Part shown: in pieces, positions 36,704 through 47,040 of the stretch
How the letters are laid out: every line of letters begins with the position of its first letter
How positions within the stretch are numbered: the first letter of the stretch is position 1
DNA from: Orobanche coerulescens
Lineage: Eukaryota; Streptophyta; Magnoliopsida; Lamiales; Orobanchaceae
DNA: 64,000 bases
Reading direction: 5' to 3'
Assembly: GCA_033398695.1 (NCBI GenBank)
Contig: CM065814.1
Span: forward strand, 77,332,358 to 77,396,357
Notes under the pieces: generated by a model
The model's input: the letters and a program-made list of their open reading frames with translations, nothing else
What the model was told of the DNA's origin: nothing
Databases searched by the model: none
Translations under genes and position numbers: made by a program

Positions 36704-38440
36704 GTAAGTATATATGCATTCGATTCATCTACGGTATTTTGGAATACATTCGATTCACACTTGTTGTTTTGATTGTCATGGAAACAGTGTGTCTATTTGT
36801 CCAATAATCAACTTTAGTATTGTAGAAAAATGTTATAAATCATTAGCCCCTTTTATTCTAGCATTTTCTTTGGTTAATGATTTTAGAGTGACACGAAAGT
36901 TATAAATTTCATTAGACATTTCATCAATGGTGTTCTTGCAATCAAACTTAGAAAGATCAGAAATGTTAGTAGTTCTTACCAGATTACTTGCTGAACTAGC
37001 TTCCTGCTCATCTGACCTGGACATCAGTGCAAGGTTCACGTACTCGGTTTCATCATCAGAATCACTCACATCAGAATCACTCACATCTGACCTGGCCATC
37101 AGTGCAAGGTCCTTTATTTAAAATGAACTGATCTGCTGTTCATTTCTTCACTTCTATTAGCATTTGCTTGTCTTTTTAATTTACTTCCTGAGCGGTGCTT
37201 TAGTTTCATTAGTTGGTGATTCCTGCTGGTTGTGTATTTCATTGTATTTCACTTAGACCTATGGTGTTGATTGTGAGATGTTTACCTACCCTATTAGCAA
37301 AATAACAGTACTTTTGTACATAAAATGCATGTCTTAATAGACACTTGCATGTCCAGGGGAGTTTGCCTATGAATGTGACATGTAAATGAGTCAATTTGCT
37401 TGATTGGAATAAGAGCGAAGTCCGCTTCCTATTTTTTTCTTCTCTTATGAAACCTTTATAATAGTAATCAAGATTTATACTATCTTGTGGACTACCGTCA
37501 TAAATGTGATGAGGTTTTGATTTTAAATCGACTCCAAGGTCGCTTTAATCAATTCTTGAGCACAAAGGGCAAAGGTGGAGTATGAACTCTATCTATGATG
37601 ATATCTTTAAGGACTTTTTGTTGATCACTAATGATAAATTTAGCCAAATATAGCTCTTTTCAAGTCTTTATTATCTTCATCTCGCACTTCATTACGAACT
37701 TTCCCAACATTTTCGTCATTTCTATCCCAACGATAGATACATACATAAGCGCTTTTCTGCTAGTACGCAAACAAGTTTTACAGGGAAAATGTGCGATTTC
37801 CCATCTCCTAGACAAAGAACCCAAGTGAAGAAGTGTCTTTGACTGTACAATTTCTAGAAGATATGTTTGGGCTCAGACAAATAATTAAAAAAAAAAAAAA
37901 CCATTTCTCAAGTCCTGTTTTCCAACATTCAAAACTATGGTAGTTGAAGTCATTACAACACTGGCCTTAACCTTTAGTGGAAGGCAATCCAAAACTGCAT
38001 AATAGGATAAGTAATGGTGCCCAGACGATTCCATTTTTTTTGGTGCATTGTCAAACATCAAAATGAATGTGACATGTAAATGAGTATTATATACTCTTGC
38101 CGGGACGACGATATCGCCCTGCTATGATGCTAATGGTTACGGCGATTGGCTTTAAAATATAGATGCGGAGCCAAAACCTCTGGCAAGTCCCGGTCCGGGT
38201 TTTCACTTCAACTATATTTACGTTGTATTTTATATTTTTCTACCCCACTTTTTAAATAGAAAAACATGACATTGTCCGTCCGAACTTGTGCCTAAATACG
38301 TAGATATAATCTTGCTCCTGCATTCCTAAAATTATTCCATTTTTTTCCTTGTTGATGCTTAAATGTAATTAGAATATTTATTTCTGTAAAGTTGTATTCA
38401 TTTGGAATGTTTTTCTCATTGAGCATGTTTTTCTTCTCAG
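36704..38440 (+). other. Long intron of the CACTA second gene
   Basis: Bounded by GTAAGT (36704) and TTCTTCTCAG (to 38440). 1.7 kb long, and it contains an antisense copia-gag-like fragment at about 36833-37110. The rest is AT-rich without features I recognise. Confidence 0.6.
36833..37110 (-). pseudogene. Antisense gag-like fragment of a Ty1/copia element
   Basis: On the minus strand, DSDDETEYVNLALMSRSDE, SSASNLV, DLSKFDCKNTIDEMSNEIYN and LKSLTKENARIK resemble the acidic/coiled-coil spacer of SIRE-type copia gag proteins (around the 'LMA..DE' segment). The fragment is about 88 codons and open throughout. Short direct repeats (tctgacctgg.catcagtgcaaggt) flank part of it at 37011-37036 and 37087-37111. 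The identification is from pattern memory and could be wrong. Confidence 0.4.
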
Positions 38441-38993
38441 GCTAGGGTTAAGCAGCTTGCTGCAGAGCAAGGAGCGGGAGCAGATTTAAATATGATCTAT
38501 AAGACTGTGCTGCAGGAGAAGGAGGCCGCCAAAGAATATGTCAAGAAAAACAGGATGTATGGCACCGCGCCTAGCTCCCCAAAGATCATAAGCACGAGCT
38601 CTAGCGGCGGTGGATCAACGACCTCACGGTTTCACGCATCTCGAAGAGATCCACACTCGATTCACATCCTTAGAGGAGCAGCTGATAGAGGAGCGCAGAC
38701 TGAGAGAAGAGCAGGCAAAGATGATTGAAGAAGAGCGCAGACTGAGAGAAGACCAGGCAAAGGTGATTGAAGAAGAGCGCGTGAAGAGACAGCGCCTTGA
38801 GGAACAGTTGCAAGCTATTCAAGAAATGCTAACACAACAAAATTTTCCACCTCCGAGTCGCTCTTTTACTTCACCTTGATTTAGACTACTTATTTCTTTT
38901 TTTATTGTATGATGAAATGATGACAACTCTTGATTGTGTACGACGATATAACTATGACGATTGTGTAACATTGAGACGTTTTTGATGTTTATG

Positions 38994-39134
38994 ACGTCGG
39001 TAATTTTTTACCGTCGATCGGTTTTCCAACGCCCTTCTGGCGTCGGTAATGGCGTCGGTATTCATTTTACCGACGCCCCCTGCTTATTTTGCCGACGGAA
39101 TTTGGCGTCGGTAAACACTGTTTTTTTTGTAGTG
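38994..39134. repeat. CACTA right subterminal repeats and TIR
   Basis: GGCGTCGGTAA, ACCGACGCC and GCCGACGG motifs in both orientations, then the TIR 39104-39134 ending TTGTAGTG. The set is shorter than at the left end. Confidence 0.9.
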
Positions 39135-40955
39135 TATTATCATCATTAAGACAATAATGATCCTTAGTTTCATTGTAAATAGGTTGAGTTGTAGGATTAT
39201 TATCATTATATTGAAGCTAACCATCATGTTTAGGAAGATTATAAAACAAACGAACTTAAGATCATCATCTAAATTGGTTGAACATTGAATCATATCAACA
39301 TAAGATTTAATTCATAGGTGTTTAATCCACCTTGATGATGATTTCATAATAGTCTTGTGATGAATGAATCGACTATATCATTAACCTAACTTGGTGAACT
39401 CATAACCGATGAACATAGTATTAATTTTACCAACTCGTGATTTGTTGCAATGATAATACCGAGTAACCTTTGTTTTAACCAATGTTTTATGAAACGTAGT
39501 TGTTCGGATTATATCTTTCAAAATATTGATGTTGTTTTAAGAAATTCTATCGGCATATCAATTTTAGAGAAGTTCTCCTTGATGATTGTTCTTGATAAAT
39601 TCTCATCTGTTTGATCCATACGAATAATTGAGAACACCTTGAATGATAACCAGTAATGAGTATAAATCGAAGTTAGTATGAATCTTTGAAATGGAATTAA
39701 TACAAAGATAGTCGAACTAAGTGAATTGAATTTAGGATATCGATTCGCTGAACTAGACATCGATAGTTATGAGAATGTTTTATTGAATGGATTGTATCCC
39801 TTACAAGGTTGATTGTTCGAGTAACCGATATTAAGTCGAGGACCGTTCGTTCATTTGACAAGGAAGGACAATTCTCGCCTCCGTATTGAGGCAAGTTATC
39901 TTGCTTGGTTATAATGATGTTTGGATTCTTGTGATGATTATGCGTTTCGTGTATGTGAAACACTTATAAATTTGTGATCCGTGGTTTGATATTATTCTTG
40001 ATGATGTTTCGTTTTCATCGTGGGATTACATTCCCAAGTTCATCACTTTCGAACCATTGATATCATTAATTCTTATTGTCATTTCGGTGAGTTTCTTGAT
40101 CCTTAATCAGATATGTGATTTATTGAATTTGTTGTCATGTTGTATAGTGACATCTCCAGAATCATATCTGCGTTCCGATTGGTCATTGTGTAGGATTTTT
40201 AGCTAGGCACATATATAGTCATGCGTGGATGTTTTCGTATTGGACTTTGCACACGAGACGCAGTTCGTGACGCTAATTAGGTACATTGTCCCACGTATAT
40301 CCTGGATTCCGTATACGGGGTGGACATGTGCACTGACACATTTCCGAATCGGGCGTACTGTGATGTCCATCATTGAGCCATACTATTTTGGTCGTTCATA
40401 GTCCATATATATATTTGGATGTGTTCGACGTTTTGTGACTAACCGTTCATACGCCCTAGGGGTATGTTCGTTAGTTTGGGTTGTTTTCCTTGAGATCTAA
40501 TATATGTGAATTGTATAATATCTTTGAAAGCTCATTTATCATGTATATCTGACCCTGTGTTGTGTTGTATTTTAGGTCGAGGAAAAGGCAAGGCACATGA
40601 AGATCATGGTGATGGCAAAGGGTTCGAAGGATACTAGTTCGGGGGGCCCAAGTCTTTTATCGTACGGTTTTGTTCGATCCGTGTAATGTTATCTTTCCGC
40701 TTTATTTTTAATTGTGGACTATGTATTGTTATTTAAGGTATATTTCATCTCCATATGGATTAAACTCGTATTTCGGATCCTGTGTGTAATGAGGCCGTTG
40801 GCCATACTACTGTGAACTCCTAATCGGAGCAAGTACTATGTATTGTGGTTCGGTATCACATTTATTATGTATTTAATCTATATTTTGGGTATCGCCTGGT
40901 GGGTCCTAGTGTGGGGTCCACGGCACTGTAATGGCCGCCTTTTTGGGGTGTTACA
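39135..40955 (+). repeat. Gypsy G 5' LTR, right part
   Basis: Begins with the TAT duplication of the CACTA insertion and matches 56108-57933 closely to the end GGGTGTTACA (40955). It contains the R/U5-like region with a gccctaggggtat stem near 40453 and ttttaggtcgagg near 40574. Confidence 0.92.
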
Positions 40956-40960
40956 GAAGA

Positions 40961-40973
40961 TGGTATCAGAGCC
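40961..40973 (+). promoter_or_regulatory. Primer-binding site of gypsy G
   Basis: TGGTATCAGAGCC, a perfect complement to the 3' end of plant initiator-Met tRNA, 5 bp after the LTR end. Confidence 0.95.
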
Positions 40974-41398
40974 TGTCTTTTTTTTTTCTTTTGAGTCTTT
41001 GTGTATTGAACTAGTATCAAGAGACCTTCGTGTCACGTGTGACCTGTGCAAGCGCCTGATCATACAAGCCAAATGCGGTACGTACTTTTTGAGCCATGAT
41101 TTAATTACTGGCATGATATTGATATCGGAATGGATCTCCTTGTTGATCTTGATATTTTGAGGATTTGTGGCAGGATTTATCTGATTGATAATTCGAAGTA
41201 AATTCTGGATTGATTATAGGATTGGAATTATTCGATTCAATGTCGATATGATATTCTGTGTGACACTCGTAATGTCGATAATTCATTATGAACTGTTTTC
41301 TTGAATATGTAATTTCTTGTTGCTATTAACTTAGCATGAAATTTGATTGGTATCACAAACTGTACTTATGGTTATCTTTACGAATTGATTCTTTCAGT
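40974..41398 (+). other. Leader of gypsy G
   Basis: Non-coding, AT-rich leader between the primer site and the gag start. It contains a T run (40977-40989). No other signal seen. Confidence 0.6.
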
Positions 41399-43195
41399 AT
41401 GGAAAGAAATTTGAGAGGCCGTGGCATAGGGGGATGAGGCCGCGGAAGGGGCTGAATCCCGATACCACAAGCCATCAGGCGTGCGAATGCAGAGCATAGT
41501 TCTGCAGGCAGTGATTCGCCTTCTAGAGACCAATCGCACCACACTGGACGCAAGGATGCTCGTGTTGATACTTACGCTGTGATGCAGGGCATGATGGCTC
41601 AGATGACTCAGATGGGTCAGTTAATGGAAACTATGCAGAGAGCTGCTACCGACCAGCATCAGGGGCCACCTTCTGTACATGGCGGACCGGTGAGTCGGAT
41701 CATCAACGACATCTATCGCCAGCGACCCTCGATTTTTAAAGTTTCCTCTAAGTCTGCTGATATCCTGCACTGGATTGAATACTTCGAGAAATTTTTCGAT
41801 ATGGTAGACTGTCCAACAGAGAATCGCGTCTCCGTAGCAGCTTACTACCTGGGCAAGGGCGCCCATACTTGGTGGCTTTCGGTGAGGCCAGATGATGGCG
41901 TATGTACTTGGGAGGAATTTAAGAATCTCATGCTAGACCGTTACTATCCGGGTCCTCTTCGCGAGGCCAAACTATCAGAATTGCTGAATCCAGACCCGTC
42001 CGAAGATGATGACGTACTATCTGTTGCCGAGAAATTCCAGGCACTTCTTCATTTTGCCACGACGATTGTCCGAATGGAGGCCGATAAGATCAAATACTTT
42101 CTCAAAAGGCTTAAACCCCGAATGAGAATGCAGCTGTTGAACCATCACTGTGCGACCCTATCGGAGTTCATCGAGAAATCTCTGGAGTACGAACTAACCG
42201 TGAGAGAAATTTCCAAGAAGCAACCGCAGTCCAACAACAAAAAATTCAGGAACCAGAACCAAACTGATAGCAACCGGGGAACATTCAAGAGGCCCAAACC
42301 AGTGCCAAATCCTTCTGAACGGCAACCCATGGCGTCGAAGCCAACCGGATCTCAACCTCGAGCGGTCAGCCTATCTGTTGTGTGCTATAACTGTGGAGAC
42401 CATGGGCACATCAATTCTAAATGCCCAAGGCCAGTCGTTTCATGCCATACTTGTGGGAAGAATGGATATCATGCTCGTTATTGTAGGAGTGGACCAGGAC
42501 GTACTCCAGCAGCACCTCATGGTCCAGTTCAGTCTTCCATCCAGGACCGTGTACCTCCGTCCGCTTCTTATCAGACTACCGGGGCCAACAGAGGGATGGG
42601 CCATGGAAATCAAGCTGGTGCATCTAGTACCGGGGCTGCAAAACCCAGGGTCTACAAGATGAAGAAGGCCGACGATCCCGAATCCAGCATGATTGCATGT
42701 ACTCTCAAGATCCGATCTCAGCCTGTCTGTGTTTTTTTTTATACTGGTACTTCACACATCTTTTTATCTGCTTCTTGTTTAAGTCATTTTCAATTAGATC
42801 ATGTTACCAATTATGAACCTTATATAATTGGTCTACACGATGGTAGAAGAATTGTTGGGAATCGTGAAGTGCAGAACTTTCCGATTCGCATGAACGACCG
42901 TGAGTGGTTGTCGAATTTAATTGTGGTCGATTTACCTAAAGATGATGTAATCTTGGGTATCGATTGGATGGACCATCATAATGCCATACTTAGTGTCCGC
43001 AAACGAACAGTGACCGTCACATCTGACGATGGTGTTGAGTGTACTTTCCAGGGTGACAATCCCAGCCGTTCTGGGAGAGTCATTAGCGCTATGAAAGCAG
43101 TGAAACTGCTTAATCAGGCATGTATTGGCTATTGGTGTTTCATGACCAAAACAGCGGATCGACCTGTCGAATTGGCCAATATTCCGGTAGTCTGA
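41399..43195 (+). pseudogene. gag-pr: Gypsy G gag and protease
   Basis: Gag starts at ATG 41399, followed by an RG-rich N-terminus with two in-frame TGA stops (41435 and 41453, both readable as CGA-to-TGA). From 41579 the frame is open to 43195. It holds a methionine/glutamine-rich segment, the retrotransposon gag domain (about 41700-42200; WIEYFEKFFDMVDCP, WEEFKNLMLDRYYPGPLREAK), and two zinc knuckles: CYNCGDHGHINSKC is intact, CHTCGKNGYHARYC has lost the metal-binding histidine position. Protease is at 42720-42960; its active site reads FFYTGTSH where DTG is expected, so the catalytic aspartate is lost. A TGA at 43193-43195 separates it from RT in the same frame. Confidence 0.93.
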
Positions 43196-44655
43196 GACTA
43201 CCCAGACGTATTTCCAGATGAGTTGCCAGGCTTACCTCTACATCATGATGTAGAGTTCAATATTGAGTTAGAGCCTGGTAAGTCCCCGCTTTCAAAAGCA
43301 CCGTATCGTATGGCTCCGACTGAGATGCAGGAGCTGAAGAGCCAACTTGAAAATTTGACCGAGAAGGGCTATATTCGACCTAGTGCGTCCCCTTGGGGAG
43401 CACCAGTGCTATTTGTACGAAAGAAAGACGGATCCCTACGTCTGTGTATTGATTATCGTGAGCTGAACAGGGTAACCATTAAAAACAAATATCCATTGCC
43501 ACGTATTGATGACTTATTGGATCAGCTTCAGGGAGCTGCTGTGTTTTCTAAGATCGACCTGAGGTCCGGTTACCATCAGCTGAGGATTCGTGAGTCTGAC
43601 ATCTCGAAGACCGCTTTTCGTACTCGTTATGGGCATTATGAGTTCGTAGTGATGCCTTTTGGACTGACTAATGCACCAGCAGTATTCATGGAGTTGATGA
43701 ATCGAGTCTTTATTAATTATCTAGTTCGCTTTGTAGTCGTTTTTATTGACGATATTATGATCTACTCTCATGACAATGAAGAGCATGAGCGTTAAGGCGG
43801 GAGCAGCTTTATGGAAAATTTTCTAAATGTGAGTTCTGGATGCGTGAAGTTATCTTTCTCGGACATGTGATATCAGCTAATGGGGTGTGAGTAGACCCAC
43901 AGAAGACAGAAGCTATCCGAGACTGGATACCACCAAAGAACATTAAGGAAGTACGCAGTTTGTTGGGACTAACAGGTTATTACCGATGGTTCGTGGAAGG
44001 TTTTTCCAAGACTGCCCAACCGATGACTAATCTGTTGAGGAAGGATAAGAAGTATATATGGTCATAGTCATGGCAGCGGAGTTTTGATGAACTCAAGAGT
44101 CAGTTGATTTCGGCACCTATTTTGGTTCTACCGAAAGGAACAGAAGGATTCGTGGTGTATAGTCACGCGTTTAAACAGGGCCTTGGATGTGTACTAATGC
44201 AGAATGGGAAGGTGATCTCCTATGCATCGATACAGCTATGACCTTACGAGGTCAACTACCCCACCCATGATTTAGAACTTGCAGCCGTGGTGTTTGCTTT
44301 AAAAATCTAGCGTCACTATCTGTATGGAGTTACCTGTCAGATTTTTACCGATCACAAGAGCGTGAATTATATTTTTACTCAGAAGGAGTTAAACATGAGG
44401 CATATAAGGTGGCTAGAACTCATCAAAGATTATGATATCGAGATCCTTTATCATCCGGGCAAAGCAAATGTAGTTGCCTATGTGTTGAGTCGCAAAACAG
44501 TACAGGAGCAGATGCTTACCCGCTTGACAGTTCAGCGAAAATTGCAATTAGAGTTGGCGAGGCCAAAAATTGAAGTCTGGTTACAACGTATTCAAGGACA
44601 ACTCTTTACACTTGAGATTTCATCATCCCTTGAGGATATAATTAAATCGAAGTGA
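43196..44655 (+). pseudogene. pol (RT-RH): Gypsy G reverse transcriptase and RNase H
   Basis: RT (43223-43795) is open and well conserved: [45 protein letters not shown] with both catalytic aspartates. A TAA at 43793-43795 coincides with a small deletion. Further RT/thumb sequence follows in broken frames (GHVISANG.., [11 protein letters not shown]) to about 44040, with more stops. RNase H (44100-44520) has lost at least two catalytic acids by eye: the first Asp (VYSHAF where a DA pair is usual) and the last (VVAYVLSRK where VVADALSRK is usual). H inserted 41 bp after the last open frame. Confidence 0.92.
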
Positions 44656-44696
44656 GTTACGGACCCATTCTTATCTTGAGTTCAGGATGAAGTAAC
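44656..44696 (+). other. Gypsy G pol remnant with left target duplication of H
   Basis: A short piece of the RNase H-integrase linker ending GTAAC (44692-44696). GTAAC occurs again at 53721-53725, after H. Confidence 0.85.
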
Positions 44697-44857
44697 TGTA
44701 ATACCCGTACTTTTATTGACTGTTTGACTCTGTCATCCTCCTTATTTTGTCGCTCTGTAAATGCTTGGAGATGTTGTTAATATTGTTATTGAGTTTTGTA
44801 TCTCGATTGGTTCTTGATCATGTCGTTTTAGACCTTGCGGAAATGTTCTGGGACAGA

Positions 44858-45352
44858 GATATAACGCACGCTAGGCCTAGGCTAACGCACGCTAAATCTG
44901 CTTGATTAGCGCACGCTAGCTTTGAGGCCGTAGCGCGCGCTAAGTGGATCAGTCAGGTCAGAACCAGTTTTTCGAACTGCTCTCTGGACTGGCGGTTTAG
45001 CGCACGCTAGGAGTGGTTAGCGCGCGCTATTCGTGGTTAGTAGCGCACGCTATCATTCGTCCGTAGCGCACGCCACCGGGCCGGGTCACGTGAGGCGATG
45101 AGGTTTCCGTGTTTCTCGAATATCGGGTAGCGACGCTAGGCTCGCCAGCGCACGCTAGAGTTATGGAATAGCGCACGCTAAGTCTTAGCGCTAGCGCACG
45201 CTAAGTGTTGAGCAGGCGAGACAGAAGTTCCACGTTGACTAGCGCACGCTAGGGACATACGGTTAGCGCACGCTAACGAACCGGCGAAACCACCTGACTA
45301 TCCGGTGACTCGCTTAGCGCACGCTAATGAAGGAGGCGTAGCGTGCGCTAGA
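44858..45352. promoter_or_regulatory. Palindrome array in U3 of gypsy H 5' LTR
   Basis: About 16-18 copies of TAGCGCACGCTA (full form TTAGCGCACGCTAA) or close variants in both orientations over ~500 bp, e.g. at 44996, 45044, 45187, 45239, 45263, 45314. The array ends 9 bp before the TATA box. Each copy contains several CpG sites. Confidence 0.88.
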
Positions 45353-45360
45353 TCAGGCAG

Positions 45361-45370
45361 ATATAAATAT
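45361..45370 (+). promoter_or_regulatory. Putative TATA box, gypsy H 5' LTR
   Basis: atataaatat immediately after the palindrome array. The second copy is at 52273-52280 in the 3' LTR. Confidence 0.6.
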
Positions 45371-45985
45371 GACAGTTGACTCCCATTTCGTCATTTTCTC
45401 ACCTACTTCACTCATTTTCGATGGGAAGCGATCGGGAGAGACGATCTCAGGCGATTGGGAGTAATCTTCCTTCTAGCAACAACATATTTGGTTGGAGAAC
45501 AAAGATTTCTCAACATCTAATCCCTCCTAACGTCCGAATCAAGGTAAAAATCCTTAGAACCCTATTTTTTGGGAATTTTGGGGTTTTTGTAGATTCGTCC
45601 GATTTATCCGTTTGGAAGCTTGAGAACCTTGAGTTTATGGTGTATCTATACTGTATGAATACCTTTCCTACGATTTTATGGTTTAGATTGTGCCGTTTTC
45701 GGACTTGTGAAGATTTAGAACGATTTTCCAACCTTTAGTTGATTATCCGTATATCTTTATGAATCGTAGACGGGTTTGGGGAGTTCCTTCGTGTAGTTTG
45801 AATATGGATGTGTAATTATCATACTCCTTGCGAATCGTTTAGGTGCCTAAGCGCATTCTTGGACCTACCGAACTCATACCCTTCCTCCGTTCGATTTTCT
45901 CGATGTCTCAAAGGCAAGTATATATTTATGAATGTGCATTCTCGACTTTGAAAGTATGAAATATTAATGGCATGCTTATTTATAT

Positions 45986-46231
45986 CCACTCCGGGACGGA
46001 CCGACGGGTCCTCTGAGGGTTTCGTAGCCTCTGGTGCGATTCCATGGATAATATGAATTAACCACTCCGGGACGGGCCGATGGGTCCTCTGAGGGTTCCG
46101 TAGCCTCTGGTGCGGTTCCACGGTATTCATACATGCAATAATGACGGACGATATGAATTAACCACTCCGGGACGGGCCGATGGGTCCTCTGAGGGTTCCG
46201 TAGCCTCTGGTGCGGTTCCACGGTATTCATA
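45986..46231. repeat. Three-copy tandem repeat in gypsy H 5' LTR
   Basis: Units start ccactccgggacgg at 45986, 46062 and 46162 (spacing 76 and 100 bp) and share gggtcctctgagggtt and gtagcctctggtgcg. The same block is in the 3' LTR (52896, 52972, 53072), so it predates insertion. Confidence 0.85.
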
Positions 46232-46808
46232 TACGTCTTGATGTGATACTATGAGATTTAGTTATTCCGGAATACTAGTCTTAAATTGATGAATTGACGG
46301 ATATTGATGAATTGACGGATATTGATGAATTGACGGATTACATTTACTTTATTGTCGAGGAGTATAGTGTTTCATACCTGATATACTTGCACTAGCTATT
46401 CGACGGCTAACCCCTTTATGGGGGAAATACTTTTCATGTATTTCAGGTTCCGTAAGATCGGACAGCAGGTATCGGGTCGGCATGAAGATGGTGGGCAAGT
46501 GTGATATCGTGTCTTTCTTTCGATTATGTTCGAGCTTTCCATTCAAAGGTTGTCGCATCGATTGGTTATTGAGTACTCGAGTATCGTTTTCCTCTTTCCT
46601 TGATGTTCCTGTGTTGCCAAGTATTGACTTGTGATGTAATGTCCGTGAATACACCGGTTATGTTTCAATACCTCAGATCGTTTTCATTTCTTTGTGTGTA
46701 GACCTTATCGGTCAAAATTTATGGTTACGCATATGTATAGCCTTGTGGGTCCCACGGCGGGGCTTACGGCTACGTAATATCCCCGAATAACTCGGGGTGT
46801 TACGAATA

Positions 46809-46820
46809 TGGTATCGAGCT
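46809..46820 (+). promoter_or_regulatory. Primer-binding site of gypsy H
   Basis: TGGTATCGAGCT, close to the initiator-Met tRNA complement TGGTATCAGAGC but one base short in the middle (TCAGAG to TCGAG), the same kind of CAG-to-CG change seen elsewhere in H. Confidence 0.8.
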
Positions 46821-47040
46821 TAGGTCTATGGATACCTAGGCCGGTCTTTTGGGTCGATCGAGTTGTCATTTGTCCGCAGATCACTACTTTGCCATCATCA
46901 CAAGGTCACCGGTACTTGTAAGACCTCTTACTCTTCTAGTGTTTCCTTGTTTGTTTTGCGTCGTTCGTTGGTATTCTTGAGAATCGGACACTTTGACGAT
47001 GCGTGATTGAATTGTGCTTACGTGACTTGTATGTTCTTCA
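46821..47040 (+). other. Leader of gypsy H
   Basis: Non-coding sequence between the primer site and gag; no signal recognised. Confidence 0.5.

Larger units (their letters stand above)
35457..38879 (+). pseudogene. CACTA second gene, Transposase_24 (Ptta/En/Spm, PF03004) type, with introns
   Basis: Exons inferred from splice signals and coding continuity: 35457-35743, 36009-36139, 36220-36517, 36596-36703, 38441-38879. The first exon encodes a low-complexity, Ser/Arg-rich start. The middle exons contain the family signature (EWEQEVYDFWESRARIRF, KKRDQGRPKHIPTDWW) and the typical FRAIHMKKDGTFT before the long intron. The last exon has KEYVKKNRMYGTAP, then a charged coiled coil built of near-repeats (EERRLREEQAKMIEEERRLR), and ends SRSFTSP. 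A one-base frameshift near 38600 separates the two halves of the last exon. Exon 2 also has a TAG/TAA-prone frame, so the exact model is uncertain. The family's role in CACTA elements is presumed to be accessory DNA binding. Confidence 0.8.
28328..39134 (+). mobile_element. CACTA (En/Spm-type) DNA transposon
   Basis: A complete-ended element of 10,807 bp. Terminal inverted repeats are 31 bp (28328-28358 and 39104-39134), begin CACTACAAAAAAAACAGT, and differ at one base. A 3-bp duplication, TAT, flanks it (28325-28327 and 39135-39137). The undisturbed G 3' LTR at 56100-56107 (gaactattatcatc) shows the site before insertion. Gene content is two genes in plus orientation: a TNP2-type transposase (29534-33090) and a Transposase_24-type gene (35457-38879). 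Both have breaks, so the copy is probably immobile unless helped by another element. The termini look mobilisable. Confidence 0.97.
44697..46804 (+). repeat. Gypsy H 5' LTR
   Basis: 2108 bp. Starts TGTAATACCCG, ends GTGTTACG (3' LTR ends GTGTTACA). U3 carries a large array of TTAGCGCACGCTAA-type palindromes (44858-45352) just before the TATA box at 45361-45370. Also present: a three-copy tandem repeat (45986-46231), a triple 18-bp repeat (46287-46341, ttgatgaattgacggata) and a hairpin (CCCC 46411-46414, GGGGG 46420-46424). Confidence 0.95.
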
